The position numbers and the translations under genes are program-made. A stretch of 64,000 nt of DNA. Origin: Caloramator sp. mosi_1. Its GTDB lineage: Bacteria; Bacillota; Clostridia; Clostridiales; Caloramatoraceae. Of the stretch, positions 10,995 to 19,832 are shown piece after piece (the first letter of the stretch is position 1; each line of letters begins with the position of its first letter). The notes below the pieces were generated by a model. The model saw nothing but the letters and a program-made list of their open reading frames with translations, did not search any database and was not told where the DNA came from. The stretch lies in contig NZ_CP117677.1 of assembly GCF_028622835.1 (NCBI RefSeq), forward strand, positions 1,784,820 to 1,848,819, written 5' to 3'.

Positions 10995-11737
10995 ATGGAA
11001 CAGTATTCAAATTTATCTTTTGTCTATGATGAACTAATGGATGTAGATTATAAAAAGTGGGCAGATTTTATAAAGGAGTATTTCAATAATAAGAATATTG
11101 ATTTAAAGTACAAAAATGTCTTGAACTTGGATGTGGAACAGGAAATATGACTATTAATCTTAAAAAACTTGGATTAGATGTAGTAGCATTAGATAGTTCA
11201 GAGGATATGCTGACAAAGGCAGAGGAAAAGATAAGAAAAGAAAAATTAAGGGTTACATTATTAAGACAGGATATTAGAAATTATAAATTAAATAAAAAGT
11301 TTCCATTTATATTTAGTTTTTGCGACTGTTTTAATTACATAATCGATTTAAAGGATTTAGAGAAAGCACTTATAAATGTATATAATCACTTAGAGGATGG
11401 AGGATATTTTATATTTGATATAAGCTCAGAATATAAATTAAAGAAATTAATAGGAGAAAAACATTTACGTTAAATAAAGAAGATATATGCTATATATGGG
11501 ATAACTATATAAGCGATGATATATTGGAGATGTACATTACCTTTTTGTAAAGGAAGGGAAATACTATAGAAGATTTGATGAAAGGCATATACAAAAATTT
11601 ATAGGGTAGAAGATATTATAAAAATTTTAAAAGAAATTGGATTTCAAGAGGTTGAAGTCTTTGATGATTATGATTTTAAGCAATATAATGAAGAAAGTAT
11701 TAGAGCTACATTTGTTGTAAAAAACAATAGAAGTTAG
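10995..11737 (+). CDS. SAM-dependent class I methyltransferase
   Basis: Methyltransferase_25/11-type protein of about 248 aa. It begins YSNLSFVYDELMDVDYKKWA, as in many clostridial YqeM/YodH-like methyltransferases, and has the SAM-binding motif LELGCGTGNM near residue 45 and an acidic LDSSEDM motif II. The C-terminal ITFFVKEGKYYRRFDERH block is typical. Substrate unknown. Four single-base deficits: near 11112-11116, 11464-11467, 11542-11546 and 11593-11597. The ATG follows TAGGAGTTG. Confidence 0.82.
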
Positions 11738-11879
11738 TTGTTTGCATCACAAATTTCAACCTCTTTATCTTTAACTCTAATACTGATTTTAAAAAAGTCG
11801 TTTTCTATTTTTATTTTTTCTTTTTGCCATCCTTAGATTGACGTACCTTTACTTTAAGTTTATCTTTTTCTGAATCCAT
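11734..11879 (-). CDS. Small hypothetical protein, lysine-rich
   Basis: About 48 aa after restoring one base near 11812-11822. It starts MDSEKDKLKVKVRQSKDG and ends VKDKEVEICDANN. Its stop overlaps the end of the convergent methyltransferase gene by 3 bases. Alternating lysine and hydrophobic residues suggest a small beta-rich or nucleic-acid-associated protein. I do not recognise the family. Confidence 0.45.
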
Positions 11880-11955
11880 AAAAAACACTCAAATAAGTGC
11901 TATATAATATATTATTCTTAAGTTTTTTAAATGTTGCAATGAAGGTTTATTTAAA

Positions 11956-11984
11956 TTGACTTGTAAATTATAGATTTGTATAAT
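11956..11984 (+). promoter_or_regulatory. Sigma-A promoter for hslO
   Basis: TTGACT, 17-base spacer, perfect TATAAT, 50 bases before the hslO start. The ATG inside 11983-11985 belongs to the promoter, not to the gene. Confidence 0.85.
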
Positions 11985-12033
11985 GAATATAAATTTTAAC
12001 AGAATTAATATTTCAAAATTTAGGAGGAAAAAG

Positions 12034-12912
12034 ATGGGTAAATTAGTTAGAGCAACTGCTTCAAATGGAGATATAAGGCTTTTTGCAGCAATTACAACTG
12101 ATATTGTAGAAAAGGCAAGACAAATACATAATTTAAGCCCAACAGCTTCAGCAGCTTTAGGAAGGTTACTAACTGCAGGAAGTATAATGGGTGCTATGCT
12201 AAAAGGGGAAAAAGATACCCTAACTTTATCTATGAATGGAAAAGGACCAGCAGGTAATTTAGTTGTTGTAGCAAATTCAAAGGGAAATGTAAAGGGATAT
12301 ATAACAAATCCTCACGTAGATTTACCATTAAATGAAAAAGGAAAGCTGAATGTAGGTGCAGCAATAGGTAAAGAAGGATTTTTAAACGTGGTAAAGGATA
12401 TGGGGCTTAGAGATCCTTATGTTGGAAGTGTGCCTATATATACAGGAGAAGTAGGAGATGATATTGCCTATTATTTTACAGTTTCTGAACAGGTTCCATC
12501 AGCTGTAGCATTGGGTGTACTTGTTGATACAGATATTTCTATAAAGTCAGCAGGGGGATTAGTCATACAAATGATGCCAGGAGCAAATGAACTGTTGGCG
12601 GATATAATTACATTTAGATTACAAGAAATACCACCGCTTTCAACATTAATAGCTGAAGGTAAAACCTGTGAAGACATACTAAATCTTCTCTTTGATGATA
12701 TGGATCTAAAGATACACGAAGAGATAGATATAGCCTATGAATGTGATTGTTCAAGACAAAGAGTGGAAAAGGCACTTATTGCTTTAGGTAAGGATGAACT
12801 TGAAAGATTAAAGGAAGAGGAAGAATTAATGCAGGTAGAGTGCCATTTTTGCGATAGAAGATATCAATTTACAAGAGAGGACATACAAGCTTTAATAGAT
12901 TCTATAAAATAA
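12034..12912 (+). CDS. hslO: Redox-regulated chaperone Hsp33
   Basis: Holdase chaperone activated when oxidation releases zinc from four cysteines. 292 aa from ATG 12034, which has TAGGAGGAAA just upstream; a longer in-frame start at 11983 overlaps the promoter and is rejected. N-terminal VRATASNGDIRLFAAITT is typical. The C-terminal switch carries C-x-C (ECDCS) and C-x2-C (CHFC). Uninterrupted and monocistronic. Confidence 0.97.
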   Translation: MGKLVRATASNGDIRLFAAITTDIVEKARQIHNLSPTASAALGRLLTAGSIMGAMLKGEKDTLTLSMNGKGPAGNLVVVANSKGNVKGYITNPHVDLPLNEKGKLNVGAAIGKEGFLNVVKDMGLRDPYVGSVPIYTGEVGDDIAYYFTVSEQVPSAVALGVLVDTDISIKSAGGLVIQMMPGANELLADIITFRLQEIPPLSTLIAEGKTCEDILNLLFDDMDLKIHEEIDIAYECDCSRQRVEKALIALGKDELERLKEEEELMQVECHFCDRRYQFTREDIQALIDSIK

Positions 12913-12935
12913 AACATATAGAACTGTATGATTAG

Positions 12936-13027
12936 CCCCTTGAAGGATTAATTTCCCATTTAGGTTAAAAACAAGATTTGTTATACACAATGGGATATGC
13001 CTACACAAATCCTTTCAAGGGGTATTT
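12936..13027 (+). terminator. Long two-tier hairpin downstream of hslO
   Basis: The outer stem (12936-12949 CCCCTTGAAGGATT with 13008-13022) encloses an inner TCCCATT / AATGGGA stem (about 12953-12959 and 12988-12996), followed by TATTTTT. It works as the hslO terminator, but at nearly 90 nt with two stems it may be a stable small RNA. The rest of the gap up to 13240 is AT-rich and holds only the promoter below. Confidence 0.6.
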
Positions 13028-13179
13028 TTAATTACATATTTTTAAGTTTGCTAATTAGCTAAATTATGTAAAACATATATTTAAATCAAACTATTCTGAA
13101 AAATAAAAAACATATATTTTTGATGGAAATATAGAGAAATAATATTTAAAATTAAGCAAAAAAAATATTTAGTTTACTA

Positions 13180-13206
13180 TAAACTGTGGGTTGTTTTGTA
13201 CGATAA
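13180..13206 (+). promoter_or_regulatory. Sigma-D/FliA-like promoter candidate
   Basis: TAAA, 15-base spacer, TACGATAA, against the family consensus TAAA-N15-GCCGATAA. It sits about 30 bases upstream of the diguanylate cyclase. Motility-class control of a c-di-GMP enzyme is plausible, but the match is imperfect. Confidence 0.4.
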
Positions 13207-13239
13207 ATATAGATGAGATCGATGTAAAGGGTGTGTGGT

Positions 13240-13946
13240 ATGAAAAAGGAAGATCTGGGGGTTATTAAAATTGCACTAAGTTATCTATTGTTTGGTACTT
13301 TATGGGTAGTTTTTTCTGATAATTTAATATTTAGGTCAATTAAATATAAAGATAGCCATTTAAATTACTCAATAATAAAGGGGATTATATTTGTAGTACT
13401 TTCAACGTTTTTAATTTTTATTTTAGTAAAAGAGAGATTAATAAAAGAGTAAAGATATGGGAATATTATGCAACTCACGACGCTATGACAAGGTGCTTAA
13501 ATAGAAAAGCTGGCTTAGAAAGATTAAATATGTTGCTTAAAAATTATTCAACTCGAATACCCATATCTATCATTTATGCTGATTTAAATAATCTTAAAAC
13601 AATAAATGATAGTTTTGGACATAGTGAGGGAGATAAAGCTATAATTAGAATTAGCAAAATATTTAAAGAAACAATAAAAGCAAATGATTTTGTTGTTAGA
13701 TTAGGTGGAGATGAGTTTTTAATAGTTCTTTTAAATTCTGATTATAAAAATGCAGAAAAGGTAATTGAAAAAATAAATAAGAAAATAAAAATTCAAAACA
13801 CATCAAGCAGAGTAGAATTGAGTATAAGTTGTGGGGTAGCAACCTATACTAAAAATTATATAAGCGTAGAAGATTTTATTAATGAGGCAGATAAAAAGAT
13901 GTATGAAAATAAAAAAATCTTTCATTCGCAGTTAAAATTTGCATAA
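13240..13946 (+). CDS. Membrane-anchored diguanylate cyclase (GGDEF)
   Basis: About 235 aa. Two N-terminal membrane segments (about residues 8-28 and 45-67) precede a complete GGDEF domain that would make c-di-GMP from two GTP. The active-site motif RLGGDEF is intact and the DLNNLKTINDSFGH metal/nucleotide motif is present. No RxxD inhibitory site is evident upstream of GGDEF. The frame breaks near 13443-13446 (4 A, one short), between membrane and catalytic parts. ATG 13240 is preferred over GTG 13231 because AAAGGGTG lies upstream. Confidence 0.88.
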
Positions 13947-13964
13947 AATAATTAAGAAAATGTA

Positions 13965-13993
13965 TTGACAAAACTATAAATTCATTGTATTAT
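13965..13993 (+). promoter_or_regulatory. Promoter of tRNA cluster
   Basis: TTGACA, 17-base spacer, TATTAT (or TATAAT three bases further on with a 20-base spacer), 20 bases before tRNA-Val. Confidence 0.8.
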
Positions 13994-14012
13994 AATTTAT
14001 GTCAAATGAATT

Positions 14013-14088
14013 GGGCGCGTAGCTCAGCTGGGAGAGCATCTGCCTTACAAGCAGAGGGTCACAGGTTCGAGCCCTGTCGTGCCCACCA
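14013..14088 (+). tRNA. tRNA-Val (TAC)
   Basis: 76-nt cloverleaf. Acceptor GGGCGCG / CGTGCCC, anticodon loop CTTACAA with anticodon TAC, T-arm GGTTCGAGCCC, CCA encoded. Confidence 0.98.
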
Positions 14089-14092
14089 TAAT

Positions 14093-14169
14093 GGCCCAGT
14101 AGCTCAGTTGGTTAGAGTGCCGGCCTGTCACGCCGGAGGTCGAGGGTTCGAGCCCCTTCTGGGTCGCCA
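14093..14169 (+). tRNA. tRNA-Asp (GTC)
   Basis: 77-nt cloverleaf with anticodon loop CTGTCAC (GTC) on a CCGGC / GCCGG stem. CCA encoded. Confidence 0.98.
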
Positions 14170-14172
14170 ACT

Positions 14173-14248
14173 GGCCAGATAGCTCAGTAGGTAGAGCAGG
14201 GGACTGAAAATCCCCGTGTCGCTGGTTCGATTCCGGCTCTGGCCACCA
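14173..14248 (+). tRNA. tRNA-Phe (GAA)
   Basis: 76-nt cloverleaf, GGGGA-CTGAAAA-TCCCC anticodon arm (GAA). Acceptor GGCCAGA / TCTGGCC, CCA encoded. Confidence 0.98.
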
Positions 14249-14258
14249 ATTTTTATAT

Positions 14259-14334
14259 GCGGGAATAGCTCAGTTGGTAGAGCGTCACCTTGCCAAGGTG
14301 AATGCCGCGGGTTCGAGTCCCGTTTCCCGCTCCA
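14259..14334 (+). tRNA. tRNA-Gly (GCC)
   Basis: 76-nt cloverleaf, TCACC-TTGCCAA-GGTGA anticodon arm (GCC). Acceptor GCGGGAA / TTCCCGC, CCA encoded. Confidence 0.98.
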
Positions 14335-14345
14335 TAATTTAATAT

Positions 14346-14420
<75 letters not shown>

Positions 14421-14426
14421 AAGATA

Positions 14427-14458
14427 AGGGATAGAAGTTAAACTTCTATCCCTATTTT
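14427..14458 (+). terminator. Terminator of tRNA cluster
   Basis: AGGGATAGAAGTT / AACTTCTATCCCT, a 13-bp perfect stem followed by ATTTTA. Confidence 0.9.
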
Positions 14459-14503
14459 ACTAACTAACTTTTCAAACTACCCATCGATAAAGGAGCGATT
14501 CCG

Positions 14504-15267
14504 ATGAAGGAAAAGTTTGTAGAGCTTCCAAACTTACCAAAGGGGAGGTCTCTTTGGTTGTGTGTGATGGAAGAATTAATTCAGATATTGAATATAATTT
14601 AAAAAGTATGGGAATTAACATTATTAAAACTCAAAAACAAAAGGTTTTGTATGAAGCGGTTTCTTATCATCCAGATATACTCTTTCACCATCTTGGAGGT
14701 AAAGAGATAGTTATAGCACCGAATATTGAAGACAAATTGTATTATGCTTTAGAAAACGAAGGTTTTAATTTAATAATAGGAAAAAATAAGTTAGAAAGAA
14801 AATATCCAAAGGATGTTTTATACAATGTTGCAAGACTCAGGGATGTTGCTATTTTAAATATAAGACATACAGATGAAGTTCTGTTGGAGGAACTTGATAG
14901 AAGAAAAATCAAACTTATTGATGTAAAGCAAGGCTATGCAAAATGTTCTGTATGTATTGTTTCAGAAGATGCAATAATTACGTCGGATATAGGAATTCAT
15001 AAAAAGCAGTAGGAAATTCACTAAACTCCCTTCTGATTAAACCAGGGCATATCCACCTTTTTGAACTAAACTATGGTTTTATTGGAGGTTGTACAGGATA
15101 TATATCAAGTGGTATTTTAGGTTTTTATGGCGAAGTTGAGACGCATCCTGATTTTATTCAAATAAAAAATTTTTGAACAAATTTGAAAAAAATATCAAAA
15201 TCTCACTAAAGGTAATTTAATAGATTATGGTACATTAATACCTCTTAAGGAATATTGTATAATATAA
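14504..15267 (+). CDS. DUF6873-type (GME-fold) protein
   Basis: About 255 aa. It matches my recollection of the DUF6873 / guanidino-modifying-enzyme-fold family found in clostridia: opening KFVELPNLPKGEVSLVVCDGRI, central SYHPDILFHHLGG and ITSDIGIHKAVG, then HLFELNYGFIGGCTG and the closing LTKGNLIDYGTLIPL. GME-fold enzymes act on guanidino compounds, but the substrate here is unknown. Four single-base deficits (about 14537-14539, 15000-15004, 15170-15174 and 15187-15193). It lies alone between the tRNA terminator and ytxC. Confidence 0.65.
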
Positions 15268-15332
15268 CTTTTAAAGTTTATTAGTATATGTTTTATCTAT
15301 GAACATATACTAAACTTGAAGGGAGTGATAAT

Positions 15333-16240
15333 ATGATTCTCCTATCAATTGGATTCAGTAAGGATAATAGAGAATTTTATGATAGATTAAATGAGCTCTG
15401 TCAATATTTTAAAGAAAAAGGTGTAAATATTTCATTGATAGAAAATAAAATATCCAACATTAACTATATTAAGTGTGTTTTAAAGGAAACAGAACGGGAT
15501 ATAAAGATTTTCGATAGTTTTAGTGAAATGTTTTATATTTATGTTTCAAATCTCATATATGAGTATATTGTAAACTATTATGATTCTGTTTCAGTTGAAA
15601 AAATAATAAAAACAAACTATGATTTTTTATCTCAAGAGGATGTACAGATTATAAAAGATAAGTGTATTATGGCATTGAATGGAACAGGAATTTTTACACA
15701 GGATGGCATACAACTTATTATAAACAGAAAAAATACTATTTTAAAGCTTATAGAAGAATACCTTGATGAAAATAAAGAACTAATAATAGATGGGTTTATT
15801 ACCTTTAGACTAAGAAATTTTTCTAATGACTTAAAAATAATAGTCGAAAAAATTACAGAGGAATATATAATTGAAAAGGAATATAGTGAGTTTATTAAGC
15901 TATTAAAGTACTTTGTTGATATACAGGAAAGTAGGTACGACATTGTCAATGTTATAATACAAAAGGACGGCAACTATTTGATTTACGACAGGCAGTACAA
16001 TAATATAACAACTGAGTTTTTGAAGATTTTTCTTCTGATATAAAAATAGATGCGACAATTCACGATATGCTAATTAGTGCACTTATTACCTTTGCACCAC
16101 AGAACATAATAATTCACGGAATTGAGAATTCAAAAAGTCAGGAAACTGTTGAAACAATAAAAAATATATTTTCAGATAGATTAAAAATCTGCAGTGGATG
16201 TGAAATTTGCAAATCTATTAATAATATAATATTGACATAG
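15333..16240 (+). CDS. ytxC: Putative sporulation protein YtxC
   Basis: About 302 aa, uncharacterised sporulation-associated family conserved immediately upstream of thrS in many Bacilli and Clostridia. Family features: an IFDSFSEMFYIYVSNLIYEYI block, FITFRLRNF, a KYFVDIQESRYDIVNV block and a C-terminal CSGCEIC cysteine motif. No signal peptide. One base is short near 16018-16022 (5 T), moving the last 70 residues. Its final codons contain the thrS promoter -35 box. Confidence 0.82.
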
Positions 16241-16260
16241 TTTGTGGTAATTTATATAAT
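16232..16260 (+). promoter_or_regulatory. Sigma-A promoter of thrS T-box transcript
   Basis: TTGACA, 17-base spacer, TATAAT, perfect consensus. The -35 overlaps the last codons and stop of ytxC, so ytxC and thrS can be transcribed separately. Confidence 0.9.
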
Positions 16261-16277
16261 ATTAATTAAAATATAAA

Positions 16278-16500
16278 AGGCGATGAAGGGGAAGAGTAAA
16301 TCAAACCCAGTTAACAGAGAGGGAAATCCGTTGGCTGAAAGATTTCCTTAATATGGATGATTGAAAACCACCCCAAAGCTCCTACCTGAAGATTAGTAGG
16401 GATAGGCGTGAGGCTGCGTTAATGCAAATGAGTGGACCTTAATGGTCAATTTGGGTGGAACCGCGAGAACTCTCGTCCCATTTTTGGATGAGGGTTTTTT
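16278..16500 (+). ncRNA. T-box leader (threonine)
   Basis: T-box riboswitch sensing uncharged tRNA-Thr. The conserved GGGTGGAACCGCG is at about 16453-16465, an AGTA-containing stem I base near 16294, and a likely ACC (Thr) specifier at 16367-16372. The terminator ACTCTCGTCC / GGATGAGGGT plus T6 ends at 16500. Upstream of thrS, as expected. Confidence 0.95.
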
Positions 16501-16529
16501 ATTTGTATAAATACATAAGGAGGGATAGT

Positions 16530-18427
16530 ATGATAAAAGTTACTTTAAAGGATGGCAAAGTTTTAGAATTTGAACAGCCAGTTAAAGTAGAAGAAGTTGC
16601 AAAAAATAGGTATGGGACTTTATAAGGCAGCACTTGCTGCAAAGGTTGATGGAGAAGTTGTTGATTTGATGAAGACAATTGATAAAGACTCTACAGTAGA
16701 AATATTAACATTTGATGATGCTGACGGAAGATGGGCATTAAGACATACAGCTTCCCACATACTTGCACAGGCAGTTAAGAGACTTTATCCTAATGTTAAG
16801 TTAGCAATTGGACCTGCAATCGATAATGGATTCTATTATGATTTTGATGCAGATTTTGCTATAACACCTGATATGCTTATTGAAATTGAAAAGGAAATGG
16901 AAAAGATAATTAAGGAAGATTATGAACTTGAAAGGTTTACTCTTTCAAGAGAAGAAGCAATAAAATTTATGAAGGAAAAGAATGAGGATTATAAGGTAGA
17001 ATTAATAGAAGAACTTCCAGAAGGAGAAGAAATATCCTTCTACAGACAGGGAGAATTTGTTGACCTTTGTGCTGGTCCTCACGCACCATCAACAGGAAGA
17101 GTAAAGGCTATAAAGCTTCTATCAGTAGCTGGGGCATATTGGAGAGGCGACGAAAAGAATAAAATGCTACAAAGAGTTTATGGTACTGCCTTTACTAAAA
17201 GAGTGAACTTGATGCTTATTTAAATATGCTTGAAGAAGCGAAAAGAGAGACCATAGAAAGTTAGGAAAAGAATTAGAACTATTTGCAATAATGGAGGAAG
17301 GTCCAGGATTCCCATTCTTTTTACCAAAGGGTATGGTTGTTAGAAACGAACTTGAAAATTTCTGGAGACAAGTACATCAAAAGAATGGATATAAGGAAAT
17401 AAAAACTCCTATAATATTAAATGAGGCACTATGGCATCGTTCAGGACACTGGGATCACTATAAAGAAAATATGTATTTTACAAAGATAGATGAACAGGAT
17501 TATGCAGTAAAACCAATGAACTGCCCAGGTGGTATTTTAGTATATAAGAGCCAGATGCACAGCTACAGAGAATTACCACTTAGACTTGGTGAATTAGGAC
17601 TTGTACACAGACACGAAATTTCAGGTGCTCTACACGGACTTATGAGAGTAAGATGCTTTACTCAAGACGATGCACATATATTTATGCTTCCTTCACAAAT
17701 AAAGGATGAAGTTTTAGGAGTAATCAATTTAATAGACCATATCTATAAGCTATTTGGATTTGAATATCACGTTGAGCTTTCAACAAGACCAGAAGATTCA
17801 ATGGGAAGCGACGAAGATTGGGAAAATGCAACAAACGCATTAATAGATGCATTAAATGCAGCAGGGCTTGAATATAAAATAAATGAAGGAGATGGAGCCT
17901 TCTATGGACCAAAGATAGACTTCCATCTAAAGGATTGTTTAGGAAGAACTTGGCAATGCGGAACTATTCAGTTAGATTTCCAAATGCCAGAGAGATTTGA
18001 CTTACATTATATTGGTGAAGATGGAGAAAAGCACAGACCAGTAATGATACACAGAGTTATATTTGGAAGTATAGAAAGATTTATAGGAATTTTAATTGAA
18101 CATTATGCAGGTGCCTTCCCAACTTGGCTTGCACCAGTTCAAGTTAAAATACTTCCTGTTACAGATAGAGCAAATGAATACGCAAGACAACTTGAGGAAA
18201 AACTAAAGGAAAGTGGCATTAGAGTAGAAGCAGATTTAAGAAACGAAAAGATAGGATATAAGATAAGAGAAGCACAACTTCAAAAGGTACCATATATGCT
18301 TATACTTGGAGATAAGGAAGTAGAAGCATCAAATGTTTCAGTACGTTCAAGAAAAGATGGAGATATGGGTGCAATGTCTGTAGAAGACTTTATTTCAAAA
18401 ATAAAAGAAGAGATAGACAAAAAATAA
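16530..18427 (+). CDS. thrS: Threonine--tRNA ligase
   Basis: Class II synthetase, about 633 aa: N-terminal TGS domain ([16 protein letters not shown]), editing domain with [17 protein letters not shown], then the catalytic core with [16 protein letters not shown], the [14 protein letters not shown] motif and motif 3 [14 protein letters not shown], then the anticodon-binding domain. Deficits: two bases at the A-run near 16603-16608, one near 17199-17202 and one near 17239-17242. ATG 16530 follows AGGAGGGATA. Controlled by the T-box. Confidence 0.97.
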
Positions 18428-18445
18428 GTACACTATAAAAATGTA

Positions 18446-18474
18446 TTGACATATAATAAATAGTATGTTATAGT
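18446..18474 (+). promoter_or_regulatory. Sigma-A promoter of infC operon
   Basis: TTGACA, 17-base spacer, TATAGT, leading into the L20-type leader. Confidence 0.88.
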
Positions 18475-18481
18475 TATTAAG

Positions 18482-18590
18482 TGTTAAGAAGAAGCCATCC
18501 GCTTCTCACCTTACGCCAAAGGTAGTAAGGTTATCGATGTTTAAGCTTTTGAATGTTTGCGGATGGAGTATGTCCATCCGCTTTTGTTTT
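18482..18590 (+). ncRNA. Ribosomal protein L20-type autoregulatory leader
   Basis: CCATCCGC occurs twice (18495-18502 and 18574-18581). Either copy can pair with the single GCGGATGG at 18559-18566: the first gives an antiterminated form, the second the terminator ending in TTTTGTTTT. Between them is an ACCTTAC / GTAAGGT stem. Position and logic match the L20 leader of infC-rpmI-rplT, where excess L20 causes premature termination. Confidence 0.85.
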
Positions 18591-18614
18591 GTAATATATT
18601 AGGAGGTGAATGTT

Positions 18615-19126
18615 ATTAATAAAGAACATTTAATTAACGAGGAAATTAGAGCTAAGGAGCTAAGAGTTGTTACTGCAGATGGTGAACAACTTGGAATAAT
18701 GACAACAAAGCAGGCACTTGAGATTGCTGAAGCAAGACAGCTTGATTTAGTTTTAATAGCTCCAAAGGCAGAACCACCAGTTGCTAAAATAATGGATTAT
18801 GGAAAGTTCGTTTATGAGCAACAAAAGAAGGAAAAGGAAGCTAAGAAGAAGCAAAAGCAGATAACAGTAAAGGAAGTAAGAATAACTCCAAATATAGAAG
18901 AGCACGATTTAAATGTAAAGGCAAAAATGCTGAAAAGTTCTTGAGAGATGGAGATAAGGTAAAGGTTACTGTTAAGTTTAGAGGAAGAGAAGCTGATTAT
19001 GCTCACTTTGGTGAAGATATTTTAAATAGATTTTATGAAAAAATTAAAGAAGTTGGACAAATAGAAAAGCCGGCTAAATTAGAAGGCAAAAATATGACAA
19101 TGGTTATAGCACCAAAGAAAGGTTGA
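18615..19126 (+). CDS. infC: Translation initiation factor IF-3, ATT start
   Basis: IF-3, about 170 aa, prevents subunit joining and checks initiator tRNA. N-domain [15 protein letters not shown], linker [21 protein letters not shown]-domain [15 protein letters not shown]. No ATG fits: AGGAGGTG (18601-18608) is ideally spaced from ATT at 18615, the non-standard codon used by infC in E. coli and Bacillus for autoregulation, whereas in-frame GTG 18606 lies inside the Shine-Dalgarno. One A is short near 18924-18928. Confidence 0.93.
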
Positions 19127-19149
19127 AAATAAGAGAGGAGGAAATAACT

Positions 19150-19346
19150 ATGCCTAAAATGAAAACTCATAAGGGTGCAGCAAAAGATATAGAAAAACTG
19201 GAAATGGAAAGTTCAAGAGAGCACACGCTTTCAAGAGACATATCCTTACTAAGAAGACTTCAAAGAGAAAGAGACAACTAAGAAAAGGAACTTATGTTGC
19301 TAAGACTGAATTCAAGATTGTAAGAAAGTTACTACCATACGTATAA
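19150..19346 (+). CDS. rpmI: 50S ribosomal protein L35
   Basis: 65 aa after restoring one A near 19182-19185. Starts [20 protein letters not shown] and ends LLPYV, typical bL35, very basic. As read, only nine residues precede the shift, so automatic annotation would miss it. Follows infC by 23 bases, with its own GAGGAGG site. Confidence 0.95.
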
Positions 19347-19367
19347 GAAGCAAAGGAGGTTTAAAAA

Positions 19368-19727
19368 ATGGCAAGAGTTAAGAGAGCTGTTCATTCACAT
19401 AAAAGACGTAGAAAAATATTAAAACTTGCAAAGGGATACTATGGTGCAAAGAGCAAGAATTATAGAATTGCAAAGCAAGCTGTAATGAGAGCACTAAGCA
19501 CAGCTTATGTAGGAAGAAAGTTAAAGAAGAGAGACTTCAGAAAACTTTGGATAGCAAGAATAAATGCAGCTGCAAGAGCAAATGGACTTTCATATTCAAA
19601 GTTCATAAACGGATTAAAGCTTGCAGGAATCAACATAAACAGAAAGATGTTAGCTGAAATTGCAGTTAACGATGAAGCAGCTTTTGCAGAATTAGTAAAT
19701 ATAGCTAAAGAAAAGGTAAATGCATAA
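19368..19727 (+). CDS. rplT: 50S ribosomal protein L20
   Basis: 119 aa and intact. Begins [32 protein letters not shown]..., the standard basic bL20 N-terminus needed for 50S assembly and for repression through the leader upstream of infC. Preceded by AAAGGAGG. Last gene of the operon, followed at once by a terminator. Confidence 0.98.
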   Translation: MARVKRAVHSHKRRRKILKLAKGYYGAKSKNYRIAKQAVMRALSTAYVGRKLKKRDFRKLWIARINAAARANGLSYSKFINGLKLAGININRKMLAEIAVNDEAAFAELVNIAKEKVNA

Positions 19728-19735
19728 TATAAATT

Positions 19736-19773
19736 AAGCTAAAAGGCCTGATTTTCAGGTCTTTTAGCTTTTG
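19736..19773 (+). terminator. Terminator of infC-rpmI-rplT
   Basis: AAGCTAAAAGGCCTGA / TCAGGTCTTTTAGCTT with a TTT tail. Confidence 0.9.
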
Positions 19774-19832
19774 TATAAAATACATTTTTTTGGTATTATA
19801 CTTAAGTAGTATAATATTGGAGGTTTATTAAA

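Noticed and set aside
11983..12033. Longer N-terminus for hslO starting at 11983
   Set aside because: That ATG lies inside the TATAAT region; ATG 12034 has a strong Shine-Dalgarno and fits the family start.
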